A stretch of DNA of 56,902 nt from Mycobacterium sp. shizuoka-1. GTDB taxonomy: Bacteria > Actinomycetota > Actinomycetes > Mycobacteriales > Mycobacteriaceae. Shown here piece by piece: positions 1 to 8,553 of this stretch; position 1 is the stretch's first letter, and each line of letters begins with the position of its first letter. Below the pieces are notes generated by a model, which had not been told where the DNA came from, did no database searches, and saw only the letters and a program-made list of their open reading frames with translations. The stretch spans positions 1 through 56,902 of the forward strand of contig NZ_BEWG01000010.1 in NCBI RefSeq assembly GCF_002723835.1, read 5' to 3'. The position numbers and the translations under genes are program-made.

Positions 1-102
1 ACTCTGGTCCGGTCCTTCACCGCCGCCCCCACCCGCAGCTACCAGCGCGGCGACAAAACCACCCGGACCTACCGCACCCGCGAACCCAAACCGCCATCAT
101 GA
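1..102 (+). CDS. C-terminal tail of a probable IS481-type transposase/integrase (partial)
   Basis: An open frame enters from the left edge and stops with TGA at 100-102, giving 33 residues rich in Arg, Thr and Pro (it ends REPKPPS). Too little remains for a domain call. The assignment to an integrase-core insertion sequence rests on the two 23-bp direct repeats that start at the stop codon, which resemble the termini of actinobacterial IS481-type elements as I remember them. The catalytic DDE domain would lie outside the window. It could instead be an unrelated chromosomal gene. Confidence 0.4.
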   Translation, partial: TLVRSFTAAPTRSYQRGDKTTRTYRTREPKPPS

Positions 103-149
103 GTGTCAGCGATGTCCCAAGACATAAGTGTCAGCGATGTCCCGAGACA
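102..149. repeat. Two 23-bp direct repeats, probable insertion-sequence terminus
   Basis: AGTGTCAGCGATGTCCC followed by RAGACA occurs at 102-124 and again at 127-149, separated by the two bases TA and differing at one position (A119 versus G144). The first copy overlaps the stop codon of the partial upstream frame. Duplicated short repeats directly behind a transposase-like tail suggest the end of an insertion sequence. No matching inverted copy was found further right in the window. Confidence 0.55.
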
Positions 150-188
150 CCACACGCCGCTGGGCGAACGAAAACGCGCCGAAACCGC

Positions 189-1937
189 TCAATTCAGTAC
201 GGGCAGCACCAGTCGCGACGACGATCGCACCGTGTTGATGCTGCTGGTTCCCACACTCGCATGCCGGAAGTTCATGATCGCGGAAGTGTCCGGGTTCTGG
301 TCGTCGCCGGTGATCGTGAGCTGGATTCGATGCCCCACCTCGAAACGGCGGGCGTTGGGCACCAACGGAATTCGGTACTCGACGTCCTCACCGACGGGCA
401 GTGCGACGGATCGGCGGCAGGGCAGCACGGGCGCGCCGGTTCGGCTGGCCGCTTCGTCGACCTCGCGCAGGCCGGCGCGCAGCCACCCCGCGGTGACCGC
501 TTCGGCGCTGCCGTCGGGGGCGACGTCGGACAGCGTGGCGATCCACGCGGTGTCGGCGGCGGTGGAACGGGCCACCAGGCGCACTTCGACGTCGCCGACG
601 ACGTCGACCGCCTCGGTGAGCGGCGGGCTGGTCCAGGTCAGCGACGACGGGGGATCGATCGCACTGGGCTTGGCCCGGCCCAGGCCGGCGCCGAGCGCCA
701 TGAATTCCCTTCCACCCGAGGCGCCTTCGTCGGCGTCCAGCCCGCCGTCGGCGCGGAGCGCCAGTTCCCGGTGGGTGCCTGCCGGCGGCCACGACTCGGC
801 GGTGCGCCAGGCGCCCTCGGCGCCGGGCAGCACATAGCGGATGGCGGGCCCGTCGAGGATGCCGGTGTCGACGTTCTTGAGCCAATGGTCGTACCACGCC
901 AGCGCCTCGATGTGCAGGCTCTCCCACGGCCAGGTCAGGCCGTACTCGCCGAGCATGCCCATCCGCACGCACGGGCTGTTGGTCAGCCCGGCGAAGGTGG
1001 GGAACGTCGACGGCAGGTGCAACGGGACGTTCTGCCAGTCGCAACCCAAATACACTGGGATGTCTACGTTTTCGAGCAGTGGTAGCAGGTTGCGCTCATC
1101 CCACCAGGCATCGCGGACCGGATGGCGCACCGCGGCGTCGAGCCAGAGCTCGTCCCACGGGTGCGGGTCGTGCGGCAGCTTGAGCAGTCCACGCATCATC
1201 GTCACCGCAGCCTCGCCGTTCATCGTCGCGAACCTGTGATGCAGCGGCTCGGTGTTGAGTGCCCAGCGCGCCAGACCCAGTGGGCGGCTGCGCCAGAACG
1301 TGTCGGTGCGGGCCGCGGTCAGGCCCAGCATCGACAGGAACGGCGTCACGAAGGAGGAGCTGAACAGACCGTGATGCATCGCGGCCTCGTACAGGTCGGC
1401 CGTGACAGCGACCGGGAAGATGGCCTTGAGATGGGGCGGGCGTTCGACGGCGGCCTCGAGTTGGGTCATCGCGAAATAGCTGATGCCGATCATCCCGACG
1501 GTGCCGTCGCACCACGGCTGGGCGGCCGCCCATTCCACGAGGTCGTACAGGTCGCGGCGTTCCTGGGCATCGAAGAAGCCGAACGTGCCGCCGGAGCCGC
1601 CGGTGCCGCGCAGGTTGGCGATCACATGGGCATAACCGCGGGGTACCCAGAAGTCGGTCGCGCCGGCCTCGATGAACCCGGCCGGGGCGCCGAGATCCTG
1701 GATCTGCCGTGGGTAGGGGGAGGCCGCGATCAGGGCGGGGAAGCGGCCAGCGGTATCGGGGCGATGCACGTCCGCCAACAGTGTGATGCCGTCCCGCATG
1801 GGGACCGCGACGTTGACGTCGGTGGTGATGCCATGGTCGGGGGTGCTGAGGTTGCGGTACTCCCGGCCGGTGGTCTGTGGTCCGTTGAGCCGGCGCTGAC
1901 CGGCCTCGATGCCGGACACGGTGTGCGACGCCATCAT
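189..1937 (-). CDS. CocE/NonD-family (X-Pro dipeptidyl-peptidase S15-like) alpha/beta hydrolase
   Basis: A 582-residue serine hydrolase of the CocE/NonD family, which cleaves esters or amides of small acids; the substrate is unknown. The N-terminal half has the typical start (VAVPMRDGITLLADV), an oxyanion region around the YPRQ stretch, and the nucleophile elbow GISYFAM with Ser153. The C-terminal half is the beta-rich galactose-binding-like domain of these enzymes. The start ATG at 1937 (or the adjacent one at 1934) follows AAGGAG; a GTG at 1973 is open but lies inside the palindrome shared with the divergent regulator. No signal peptide is visible, so it is probably cytoplasmic. It is divergent from the TetR gene at 2028, which probably controls it. 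Confidence 0.88.
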   Translation of the reverse strand: MMASHTVSGIEAGQRRLNGPQTTGREYRNLSTPDHGITTDVNVAVPMRDGITLLADVHRPDTAGRFPALIAASPYPRQIQDLGAPAGFIEAGATDFWVPRGYAHVIANLRGTGGSGGTFGFFDAQERRDLYDLVEWAAAQPWCDGTVGMIGISYFAMTQLEAAVERPPHLKAIFPVAVTADLYEAAMHHGLFSSSFVTPFLSMLGLTAARTDTFWRSRPLGLARWALNTEPLHHRFATMNGEAAVTMMRGLLKLPHDPHPWDELWLDAAVRHPVRDAWWDERNLLPLLENVDIPVYLGCDWQNVPLHLPSTFPTFAGLTNSPCVRMGMLGEYGLTWPWESLHIEALAWYDHWLKNVDTGILDGPAIRYVLPGAEGAWRTAESWPPAGTHRELALRADGGLDADEGASGGREFMALGAGLGRAKPSAIDPPSSLTWTSPPLTEAVDVVGDVEVRLVARSTAADTAWIATLSDVAPDGSAEAVTAGWLRAGLREVDEAASRTGAPVLPCRRSVALPVGEDVEYRIPLVPNARRFEVGHRIQLTITGDDQNPDTSAIMNFRHASVGTSSINTVRSSSRLVLPVLN

Positions 1938-1956
1938 GGCTCCTTTTTCACGTGCT

Positions 1957-1996
1957 GTTGAGACTAATTTCACGCTACGATGAAACTAGTCTCAAC
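1957..1996. promoter_or_regulatory. 40-bp inverted repeat, probable TetR operator between divergent genes
   Basis: GTTGAGACTAATTTCA (1957-1972) and TGAAACTAGTCTCAAC (1981-1996) are 16-base arms with one mismatch around an 8-base spacer. The repeat lies between the hydrolase start at 1937 and the TetR start at 2028, where one bound regulator could block both promoters. The long arms and the position favour an autoregulatory TetR operator over a transcription terminator. Confidence 0.8.
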
Positions 1997-2027
1997 GCAA
2001 TATGAAATTCGTAGCTGAGGTGAGCTC

Positions 2028-2627
2028 ATGGCGAAGAGGTCGACGACACCGGGACCGCGTGACGAAAAGGGCGTCCTGGCGGCCCGGATTCTGGAGGCCG
2101 CCCGCGGCGAGTTCGCCCAGCACGGCTCGGCGGGAACCACGATCCGGGCGGTGGCCCGCCTCGCCGACGTCGACCCGGCCCTGGTCTACCACTACTTCGG
2201 GTCCAAGGACGGGCTGCTCGACGCGGCGACGAATCCCCCGCAGCGCTGGCTGGAGTCGGTTGCGGCCACGTGGACGGCCCCGGTGCCCGAGCTCGGCGGT
2301 GCGCTGCTGCGGCTGATGCTGCGCGCCTGGGCCGACGACGAGATCGGCCCGGTCCTGCGCGCCGTACTGCAGACGGCCGCCCACGAGCCCAGCACCCGCG
2401 AGAAGCTGCGCAGGGTCGTCGAGGGTCAGCTGATCGGGGTATCGCAGCTGGGCGCCGACGAGGCCGACCGCCTCAAGCGCAGCGGCCTGATCTCATCCCA
2501 GATCATGGGTCTGGCAATGATGCGCTACGTCTGGCGGATCGAACCCGTCGCGTCGATGAGCGAGGACGAACTGCTCGCGGCGGTCGCGCCGAACCTGCAA
2601 CGCTACGTCGACGGGGACTTGGACTAG
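2028..2627 (+). CDS. TetR/AcrR-family transcriptional regulator
   Basis: A 199-residue regulator with the TetR N-terminal helix-turn-helix at about residues 38-57 (TTIRAVARLADVDPALVYHYF) and a C-terminal ligand-binding domain of the type found in mycobacterial TetR proteins with DUF-class C-termini. The start ATG at 2028 has GAGGTGAG upstream. It is divergent from the CocE-like hydrolase at 189-1937 and shares the 40-bp palindrome at 1957-1996, so it probably represses itself and the hydrolase. Its stop lies three bases from the stop of the convergent dehydratase. The effector is unknown. Confidence 0.9.
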   Translation: MAKRSTTPGPRDEKGVLAARILEAARGEFAQHGSAGTTIRAVARLADVDPALVYHYFGSKDGLLDAATNPPQRWLESVAATWTAPVPELGGALLRLMLRAWADDEIGPVLRAVLQTAAHEPSTREKLRRVVEGQLIGVSQLGADEADRLKRSGLISSQIMGLAMMRYVWRIEPVASMSEDELLAAVAPNLQRYVDGDLD

Positions 2628-2630
2628 GCA

Positions 2631-4382
2631 CTACCAGCCGCCCACCCAGCCATCGAAGACGGCGTCCGGCTCGTCCTCCGGCGCGGTGGACCGGCCGACG
2701 AGGAAGTCGAAATCGCATCCCCGGTCGGCCTGCAGTACCCGCTCGACGTAGAGGGCCGTGTATCCACGGCGGGATGCCGCCGCGGCAGCCGGCAGTTCGC
2801 GACGCCGCTGAGCCAGTTCGGCATCGGTGAGCGCGACGTCGAGTCGGCCGGCGGGCGCGTCGAGCGTGATCAGGTCGCCGTCTCGGACCAGGGCCAGTGG
2901 GCCGCCGACCGCGGATTCCGGGCTGATGTGCAGAACGCACGTGCCGTAAGCGGTTCCGCTCATCCGCGCATCGGAGATCCGCACCATGTCGGTGACGCCC
3001 TGGCCGAGCAGCTTGCTGGGGATGGGCAGCTGCCCCCACTCCGGCATCCCGGGCGCACCCCGGGGGCCGGCGCTGCGCAGCACCAGAACCGAATCCGCGG
3101 TCACCTCGAGATCGGGATCGTCGAAGCGGCGCATCAGGTCGGCCATGTTCTCGAAGACGACCGCCGGCCCGCGATGCACCAGCAGCCCCGGGGTGGCCGC
3201 GCTGGACTTGATCACCGCGCCGTTGGGCGCGAGATTGCCGCGCAGCACCGAAAGTCCTTGGGGCGGCTGGAACGGCGCACTCAAGTCCGCGATCACCGTC
3301 GGGTCGGTGCCGGGTCGATCGGGCAGGTTGTCGGCGACCGTCTTGCCGGTGACCGTCACCGCCTGGGTGTGCAGCAGGGGCTCGATCGCCTTCATCACCG
3401 CGGGAATGCCACCGGCGTGGAAAACCTGTTCCACGAGATGCCGGCCGGCCGGACGAACGTTGACCACCAGCGGGGTACGGGCCGACAGTTCATGGAACCG
3501 GTCCAGCGACAACTCCACCCCGGCTCGCCCGGCAATGGCCAACAGGTGCACGACCGCGTTCGTCGAGCCGCCGACCGCGAGCATCAGCGTGATGGCGTTG
3601 TCGAATGCCTCGGCGGTGAGCACCTGTGACGGACGCAGCCCCTCGGTGGCCAGGCCCACCGCGCGCGCGCCCACCATCTCGGCCACCTGGAGCCGCCGAG
3701 AGTCCATGGCCGGCACCGCCGCCGCTCCGGGCAGGGTCATGCCGAGGCCTTCGACCAGGGTGGCCATCGTCGACGCGGTGCCCATTTCCGGGCAGTGTCC
3801 CTGTGACGGTCCGGCCGCCGATTCCAGACGGTCGTACTCCGTCAAGGACATTCGGCCGGCCCGCACGTCGTCGATGTACTTCCACAGATCGGTACCCACC
3901 CCGAGTTGCCTGCCGTTGAAGACCGCGGGAGAGGCCGGCCCGCCCGTCAACACGATCGCGGGGACGTCGGCACTGGCGGCACCCATGAGTTGCGCGGGCA
4001 CCGTCTTGTCGCAGCCGCCCAGCAACACGACCGCGTCGAAGGGGTAGGCGCGGATCGACTCCTCGACGTCCATCGCCATCAGGTTGCGGAACAACATCGT
4101 CGTCGGCTTCATGAGCTGCTCGCCGAGTGAGATGGTGGGGAATTCCAGCGGAAAGCCGCCCGCCGCGAGCACACCGCGCCGAACCGCATCGGCCATACCG
4201 CGAAAGTGCATGTTGCAGTTCACGACTTCCGACCACGAGTTGCAGATGCCCACGATCGGCCGGCCGTCGACCGCCATCCGGGAAAACCCGGAAGCCCGCA
4301 TCGCGGACCGGTGCACGAAGCCGGGGACGTTGCGGCCGGAGAACCATCGGGCGCTCTTGAGCTGGTGGGGCGGGCTGCTCAC
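2631..4382 (-). CDS. IlvD/EDD-family dehydratase, sugar-acid dehydratase type
   Basis: A 583-residue dehydratase of the IlvD/EDD family, which turns a 2,3-dihydroxy acid into a 2-oxo-3-deoxy acid. Cys56, Cys124 (GGCDKT) and Cys197 (CPEMGTAST) are the iron-sulfur ligands. Their spacing matches, with a constant offset of three, the cysteines I recall for L-arabinonate dehydratase (59/127/200), which favours a sugar-acid [2Fe-2S] enzyme over biosynthetic IlvD. Lys126 is the expected metal-binding Lys, and RMSG near the C-terminus holds the catalytic Ser. GTG at 4382 has TAGGAG seven bases upstream, and that TAG is the stop of the preceding oxidoreductase gene. It is the last gene of the TetR-led unit 8536 to 2631. 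Confidence 0.87.
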   Translation of the reverse strand: MSSPPHQLKSARWFSGRNVPGFVHRSAMRASGFSRMAVDGRPIVGICNSWSEVVNCNMHFRGMADAVRRGVLAAGGFPLEFPTISLGEQLMKPTTMLFRNLMAMDVEESIRAYPFDAVVLLGGCDKTVPAQLMGAASADVPAIVLTGGPASPAVFNGRQLGVGTDLWKYIDDVRAGRMSLTEYDRLESAAGPSQGHCPEMGTASTMATLVEGLGMTLPGAAAVPAMDSRRLQVAEMVGARAVGLATEGLRPSQVLTAEAFDNAITLMLAVGGSTNAVVHLLAIAGRAGVELSLDRFHELSARTPLVVNVRPAGRHLVEQVFHAGGIPAVMKAIEPLLHTQAVTVTGKTVADNLPDRPGTDPTVIADLSAPFQPPQGLSVLRGNLAPNGAVIKSSAATPGLLVHRGPAVVFENMADLMRRFDDPDLEVTADSVLVLRSAGPRGAPGMPEWGQLPIPSKLLGQGVTDMVRISDARMSGTAYGTCVLHISPESAVGGPLALVRDGDLITLDAPAGRLDVALTDAELAQRRRELPAAAAASRRGYTALYVERVLQADRGCDFDFLVGRSTAPEDEPDAVFDGWVGGW

Positions 4383-4392
4383 CGGCCGGCTC

Positions 4393-6114
4393 CTACCGGA
4401 CCCGCGCGGCATAGGCGGTGAGCTTGCGCATCGCCGGCTGCCGTGCGGCCTGGTAGCTGAGCCAGCGACCGGACTTGGTCGCCATCAGCCCGCCCACCAG
4501 TCGCTGCTGCCAGGGCGCCTTGTGCCCGTTGGCCCGTACTCGGGCTGTGGGTGCCACACCGCCGGCGTCGGCCAGCGCGACCTTGGCGGCGTTGTGTCCG
4601 CTGGCACCCATCACCCCACCGCCGGGGTGCGTGCCCACGCCGCACAGGTAGTAGTTCCGGACCGGCGTGCGGTAGTCGGCCAGCTCGGGAAGGGGCCGCG
4701 CGCCGAAGAGTTGGTCGAGCATCATGCTCCCGTGGAAGATGTTGCCGTCGGTGATCAGATACTCGTGGTCCAGGTCGTCGGGCGTGATGATCACCCGATC
4801 ACGGATGTGGCCGCGCAGATTCGGCGCGTAGGTGAACAGATCCTCCAGAACCAGGTCGGCCCAGCGTTCCTTCTCCGCAGCCCAGGTGGTGCCGGACAGT
4901 TCCGACGGCAGCTGCTGGATGCCCAGGGTCATCGTGTGCAGGCCGTCCGGGGCCAACGAGTCGTCGGTGACCGACTGGATGACGGCCTCGATCACGAAGG
5001 TGCTCGGGAAGGTTCCGCGGCGCTGCGCCTCGAAGGCCTCCTCGAACGCCTCACGGCTGGGTCCGAGTAGCTGGTGTCCGTGGTGCTGGGGACCTTCGCC
5101 GGCGTCGGGGAACGGAAGATACTGCGGCAGTTCGTCGATCAGCAGGTGGATGCGGGCCATCGAGCCGCGAGTGTCGATGTTCTCGATCTCTGCCACCAGT
5201 GCCGATGGCAGCACCCCGGGCTCGAGCAGCCGTAACAGTGACCGTTTGGGGTCGGCGTTCGAGAAAATCTGGGTGCCGGTGACAACGGAGCCGTCCAGCA
5301 GCCGCACACCGGTGGCCACCCCCTTGTCGACGAGCACCTGATCCACCGGGGTCGACGTGCGGATCGTCGCGCCGTAGTGGCGGGCGCCGGCGGCGAGCGC
5401 CTCGCTGATCGCGCCCATTCCGCCTCGGGCCATCCCGAATTGACCGAAGTTGCCCTCGAATTCGCCCCAGGAGTGGTGGCCGTAGGTGTAGGCGGTGCCG
5501 GGCGAGGACGGTCCGCCGTAGATCGAGACCATGCCGAAGAAGGTCAGCATGCTCTTGAGGCGTTCGTCCTCGAAGTACCGGTCGAGCAGGTCGCGCACCG
5601 AGATCAGGGTGAACTCGTCGAACAGCTTCTGCTCGCCGGCCGCCTCGAACGCGGCGAGGACCTCCGAGCGTTCGGGCGGCGAGGTCAGCAGCCACGGCGT
5701 GACCAGCCCGGCGAACTTCTGCAACCGGAGCCCGAAGTCGATGAACGCCTGTGCGTCGCGCCGGTTCAGCTTCTCGATCTCTCGCAGCGTGCGGTCGGTC
5801 TCCTTCCACATGGTGAGCGAGGTGCCGTCGCGGAACAGGCTGAACGACAACGCGTCCCCCTGATAGAGCTCCAGGCCGAAGCGGGCCAGTTCGAGCTCGC
5901 TGATGATCTCGGGGCGGAGCAGACCGGCGATGAAGGCACACGACGACCACTTCGAGCCCGGGATCAGCTCCTCGGTGACGCACGCGCCGCCGACCACGTC
6001 CCGGGCCTCGAGCACGAGCACCCGTTTGCCCGCCCGGGCGAGGTAATTCGCCGTGACGAGACCGTTGTGGCCGGCGCCGATGACGATGGCGTCGTAGTCC
6101 GGTGATGTCGGCAT
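4393..6114 (-). CDS. CrtI-like (phytoene desaturase family) FAD-dependent oxidoreductase
   Basis: A 573-residue flavoprotein with an N-terminal dinucleotide-binding motif GAGHNG (residues 13-18), the following VLVLEARDVVGGACVTEEL stretch typical of CrtI/carotenoid-type oxidoreductases, and a C-terminal GVGTHPGGGVMGASGHNAA motif for FAD. The family desaturates or isomerises isoprenoids, but many bacterial members sit outside carotenoid loci and have unknown substrates. No prenyl-transferase or phytoene synthase lies nearby. It is one base from the preceding small gene and ten bases from the dehydratase, so it is translated as part of the same operon. The ATG at 6114 follows GGAG. Confidence 0.85.
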   Translation of the reverse strand: MPTSPDYDAIVIGAGHNGLVTANYLARAGKRVLVLEARDVVGGACVTEELIPGSKWSSCAFIAGLLRPEIISELELARFGLELYQGDALSFSLFRDGTSLTMWKETDRTLREIEKLNRRDAQAFIDFGLRLQKFAGLVTPWLLTSPPERSEVLAAFEAAGEQKLFDEFTLISVRDLLDRYFEDERLKSMLTFFGMVSIYGGPSSPGTAYTYGHHSWGEFEGNFGQFGMARGGMGAISEALAAGARHYGATIRTSTPVDQVLVDKGVATGVRLLDGSVVTGTQIFSNADPKRSLLRLLEPGVLPSALVAEIENIDTRGSMARIHLLIDELPQYLPFPDAGEGPQHHGHQLLGPSREAFEEAFEAQRRGTFPSTFVIEAVIQSVTDDSLAPDGLHTMTLGIQQLPSELSGTTWAAEKERWADLVLEDLFTYAPNLRGHIRDRVIITPDDLDHEYLITDGNIFHGSMMLDQLFGARPLPELADYRTPVRNYYLCGVGTHPGGGVMGASGHNAAKVALADAGGVAPTARVRANGHKAPWQQRLVGGLMATKSGRWLSYQAARQPAMRKLTAYAARVR

Positions 6115-6115
6115 G

Positions 6116-6445
6116 TCAGTTCTCCTCGGTCGCGGTGAGGTGGCGGGTGAACAGCGTGGAGATGCTGTCGGTGTCGACGAGTTCGCCGAACCGTCGGAGC
6201 ACCGGGACGAATTCGGGCGCGTTGTCGCGCACGTATTCCCACTCCGGCCACGACCGCACGGTCATGATCTCCACGACATCGACCCGGGACGGGTGGTCGC
6301 CCTCGACCAGGTACACCTCGAAGCTCTCGACGACGTCGAATGCCAGGCAGGTGGGTCGGTCGAGATCGGCGGAGAATGCCTCGAACTCGGCGGCCGTGAC
6401 TCCCGGGCGCAGGGAGAACATGTTGACGGCGCTGACCGCACCCAT
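6116..6445 (-). CDS. Small REDY/HapK-like or dimeric alpha-beta barrel protein
   Basis: A 109-residue protein beginning MGAVSAVNMFSLRPGVTAAEF. A hydrophobic first strand followed by LRPGV, an acidic helix, then VEIMTVRSWPEWEYV is the pattern of small ferredoxin-fold proteins such as the REDY/HapK-like family and ABM/Dabb domains. Such proteins often pair with an oxidoreductase or act on small hydrophobic molecules. It lies between the aldehyde dehydrogenase and the CrtI-like gene with one-base gaps on both sides. No catalytic residues can be assigned. The family call is by pattern memory only. Confidence 0.6.
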   Translation of the reverse strand: MGAVSAVNMFSLRPGVTAAEFEAFSADLDRPTCLAFDVVESFEVYLVEGDHPSRVDVVEIMTVRSWPEWEYVRDNAPEFVPVLRRFGELVDTDSISTLFTRHLTATEEN

Positions 6446-6446
6446 C

Positions 6447-7883
6447 TCAGGCCACCCCTGCGCTGATCATCACGTGCTTGATCTCGGTGTACTCCTCGAG
6501 CGCATAGATCGACATGTCCTTGCCGTTGCCCGATTGCTTGAATCCACCGTGTGGCATCTCCGGGGTGACCGGCAGATGGTCGTTGACCCAGACCGTGCCG
6601 AACTGCAGATCGCCGGTGATCGCCATGGCCCGTCCGAGATCGTTGGTGAACACCGATGCGGCCAAACCGTATTCGGTGTCGTTGGCCCACGCCACGACGT
6701 CGTCGGTGTCGGTGAACGTCGTCACCGAGGTGACCGGACCGAAGACCTCCTTGGTGACGATCTCGTCACCCTGCCGTGCCCCGACCACCACGGTCGGGGC
6801 GGTGTAGAACCCGACACCCGGATTGGTGCCCTGGATCAGTTCGGTGTGCCCGGTCGCCTTCGCGCGTGCGACGAAGCCCTCGACCCGGTCCCGGTGAGCA
6901 GCGGTGATGACCGGTCCCATCGCGGTGTTCTCGTCGGCCAGATCCCCGAGATCCAGCGCGCGCACCGCTTTGTCCAAGCCCGCGACGAGATCGTCGTGCA
7001 GGGATTCGTGCACATACACCCGGGATGCGGCCATACAGTCCTGGCCGGAGTTGCAGAACGCACCCTCCATGATCTTGTCCACGGCCAGCGCCACGTCGGC
7101 ATCGGCGAGCACCAGGACCGGGGCCTTGCCGCCGAGTTCGAGATGCAGCCGCTTGAGATTGGAGTCGGCCGACGCGCGCATCAGTGCACGGCCGGTCTCG
7201 ACCGAACCGGTCAGCGAGGACATCCGTACCCGCGGATGGGACACCAGACTCGCCCCGACGTCCGTGCCGTGACCGGTCACGACATTCAGCACGCCGGCGG
7301 GGAACAGATCCTGCGCCAACTCGGCCAGTCGCAGCACCGAGAACGGAGTGTGTTCGGAGGGCTTGAGCACCAACGTGTTCCCGGTCATCAGGGCGGGGGA
7401 GATCTTCCAGATCGCCATCAGCAACGGGTAGTTCCAGGGCGCCACCGACCCGACGACGCCGAGCGGATCACGGCGGATGATGCTGGTCTTGCCGCGGACA
7501 TACTCGGTGGCAGCCCGGCCCTCCATGGAGCGGGCGGCGCCGGCGAAGAACCGGAGATGGTCGGCGATCATGCCCATCTCCTCGAGTGCCAGCCCGATGG
7601 GCTTGCCGACGTTGCGTGACTCGATCTCGGCCAGGTTGGTCAGGTCGGCCTCGACCCGGTCGGCCAGGGTGAGGAAGGCGCGGGCGCGTTCCCCGACCGG
7701 GGTCGCCGCCCAGCCGGGGAAGGCGGCGTCGGCGGCGGCGACCGCACGGTCCACATCGGCGGCCGTGCCGTGCGCGGTCTCGGCGAACGTCTCACCTGTC
7801 GCGGGGGCGGGCACCGGGTCGACGGCGCCGTCCGAGGCGTCGGTCCAGCCGCCGTTGATGAACATCTGAGAGTTGAAAGTCAT
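6447..7883 (-). CDS. NAD(P)-dependent aldehyde dehydrogenase, gamma-aminobutyraldehyde/betaine aldehyde type
   Basis: A 478-residue aldehyde dehydrogenase that oxidises an aldehyde to its acid. Visible motifs are APWNYP with Asn151, LELGGKAP with general base Glu249, and NSGQDC with nucleophile Cys283. The C-terminal PEMPHGGFKQSGNGKDMS stretch is typical of the gamma-aminobutyraldehyde dehydrogenase branch. The ATG at 7883 follows CAGGAG; the open frame continues to 8579 but that part overlaps the TetR gene in another frame and looks non-coding. The start overlaps the TetR stop as ATGA, so the two are translationally coupled. Substrate unknown. Confidence 0.92.
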   Translation of the reverse strand: MTFNSQMFINGGWTDASDGAVDPVPAPATGETFAETAHGTAADVDRAVAAADAAFPGWAATPVGERARAFLTLADRVEADLTNLAEIESRNVGKPIGLALEEMGMIADHLRFFAGAARSMEGRAATEYVRGKTSIIRRDPLGVVGSVAPWNYPLLMAIWKISPALMTGNTLVLKPSEHTPFSVLRLAELAQDLFPAGVLNVVTGHGTDVGASLVSHPRVRMSSLTGSVETGRALMRASADSNLKRLHLELGGKAPVLVLADADVALAVDKIMEGAFCNSGQDCMAASRVYVHESLHDDLVAGLDKAVRALDLGDLADENTAMGPVITAAHRDRVEGFVARAKATGHTELIQGTNPGVGFYTAPTVVVGARQGDEIVTKEVFGPVTSVTTFTDTDDVVAWANDTEYGLAASVFTNDLGRAMAITGDLQFGTVWVNDHLPVTPEMPHGGFKQSGNGKDMSIYALEEYTEIKHVMISAGVA

Positions 7884-8536
7884 GTCGTCTCCTGAGATCT
7901 CTGCGGGTTGTGTTTGACGAACTTGTGGTCGGCGTCCACGTCGACGCCCAGCGCGGTGCCCGATTCGTAGGCTGCCTGTCCGGCATGTGCGGCGATGGTC
8001 AACAGGGCTCGGACCTCGCCTTTCGAAATTTGTTGCTGCGCAATGGACATGTGGACCATCAGCCCTTCGACGACGACGTCGAGCAGTCGAGCGGTCGGGC
8101 GGGGGAAGTGTTGGGCCAGCGCCTCCTCGGCCAGGCCCATCCAGCGTTGGGTGACCCGTTTGGTGGCGGCCCGGCGCACCGCGTCGCCGTAGAGCTCGTA
8201 GGTGACGGCGAGTTCGTTGGGGTGCGCCGCCAGGTCGTCGGTGACCGCGGTGACGATGCACTCGATGGCGTCCTCGGCCGAGTCGCACTGGGCCAGGCGC
8301 GCCGCGAATCGGTCCGCCAGCTTCGCCACGTGGGTGTCGAAGGCGACGTCGACGATGTCGGCGAGGTTGGCGAAGTGATAGGTGATGGACCCGAGCGGGA
8401 CATCGGCGGCGGTGCCGATGGCGCGGTGGGTGATGCCGGCGACGCCGTCGGTGGCCAGGACGTCCAGTGCCGCGTCGATGATGCGTTGCCGCCGGTTGGG
8501 GTCGTGGCGACGGGTACGGCGGGCTGCAGTAGCCAT
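7880..8536 (-). CDS. TetR/AcrR-family regulator of the dehydratase operon
   Basis: A 218-residue TetR protein with a basic start (ARRTRRHDPNRRQR), helix-turn-helix at about residues 35-54 (ITHRAIGTAADVPLGSITYHF) and a C-terminal domain of about 150 residues. It is the first gene of the unit TetR - aldehyde dehydrogenase - small protein - CrtI-like - dehydratase, joined to the next gene by a 4-base ATGA overlap. A perfect palindrome (8554-8583) lies 18 bases upstream of its ATG, so autoregulation of the whole operon is the simplest reading. The ligand is unknown and could be an intermediate of the pathway. Confidence 0.9.
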   Translation of the reverse strand: MATAARRTRRHDPNRRQRIIDAALDVLATDGVAGITHRAIGTAADVPLGSITYHFANLADIVDVAFDTHVAKLADRFAARLAQCDSAEDAIECIVTAVTDDLAAHPNELAVTYELYGDAVRRAATKRVTQRWMGLAEEALAQHFPRPTARLLDVVVEGLMVHMSIAQQQISKGEVRALLTIAAHAGQAAYESGTALGVDVDADHKFVKHNPQRSQETT

Positions 8537-8553
8537 GCTTCCTCGCTATAAGA

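Noticed and set aside
6102..7619. Long plus-strand open frame opposite the aldehyde dehydrogenase
   Set aside because: It is the complement of well-supported minus-strand genes, is rich in Gly, Arg and His without motifs, and crosses gene borders; long antisense frames are common at this G+C content.
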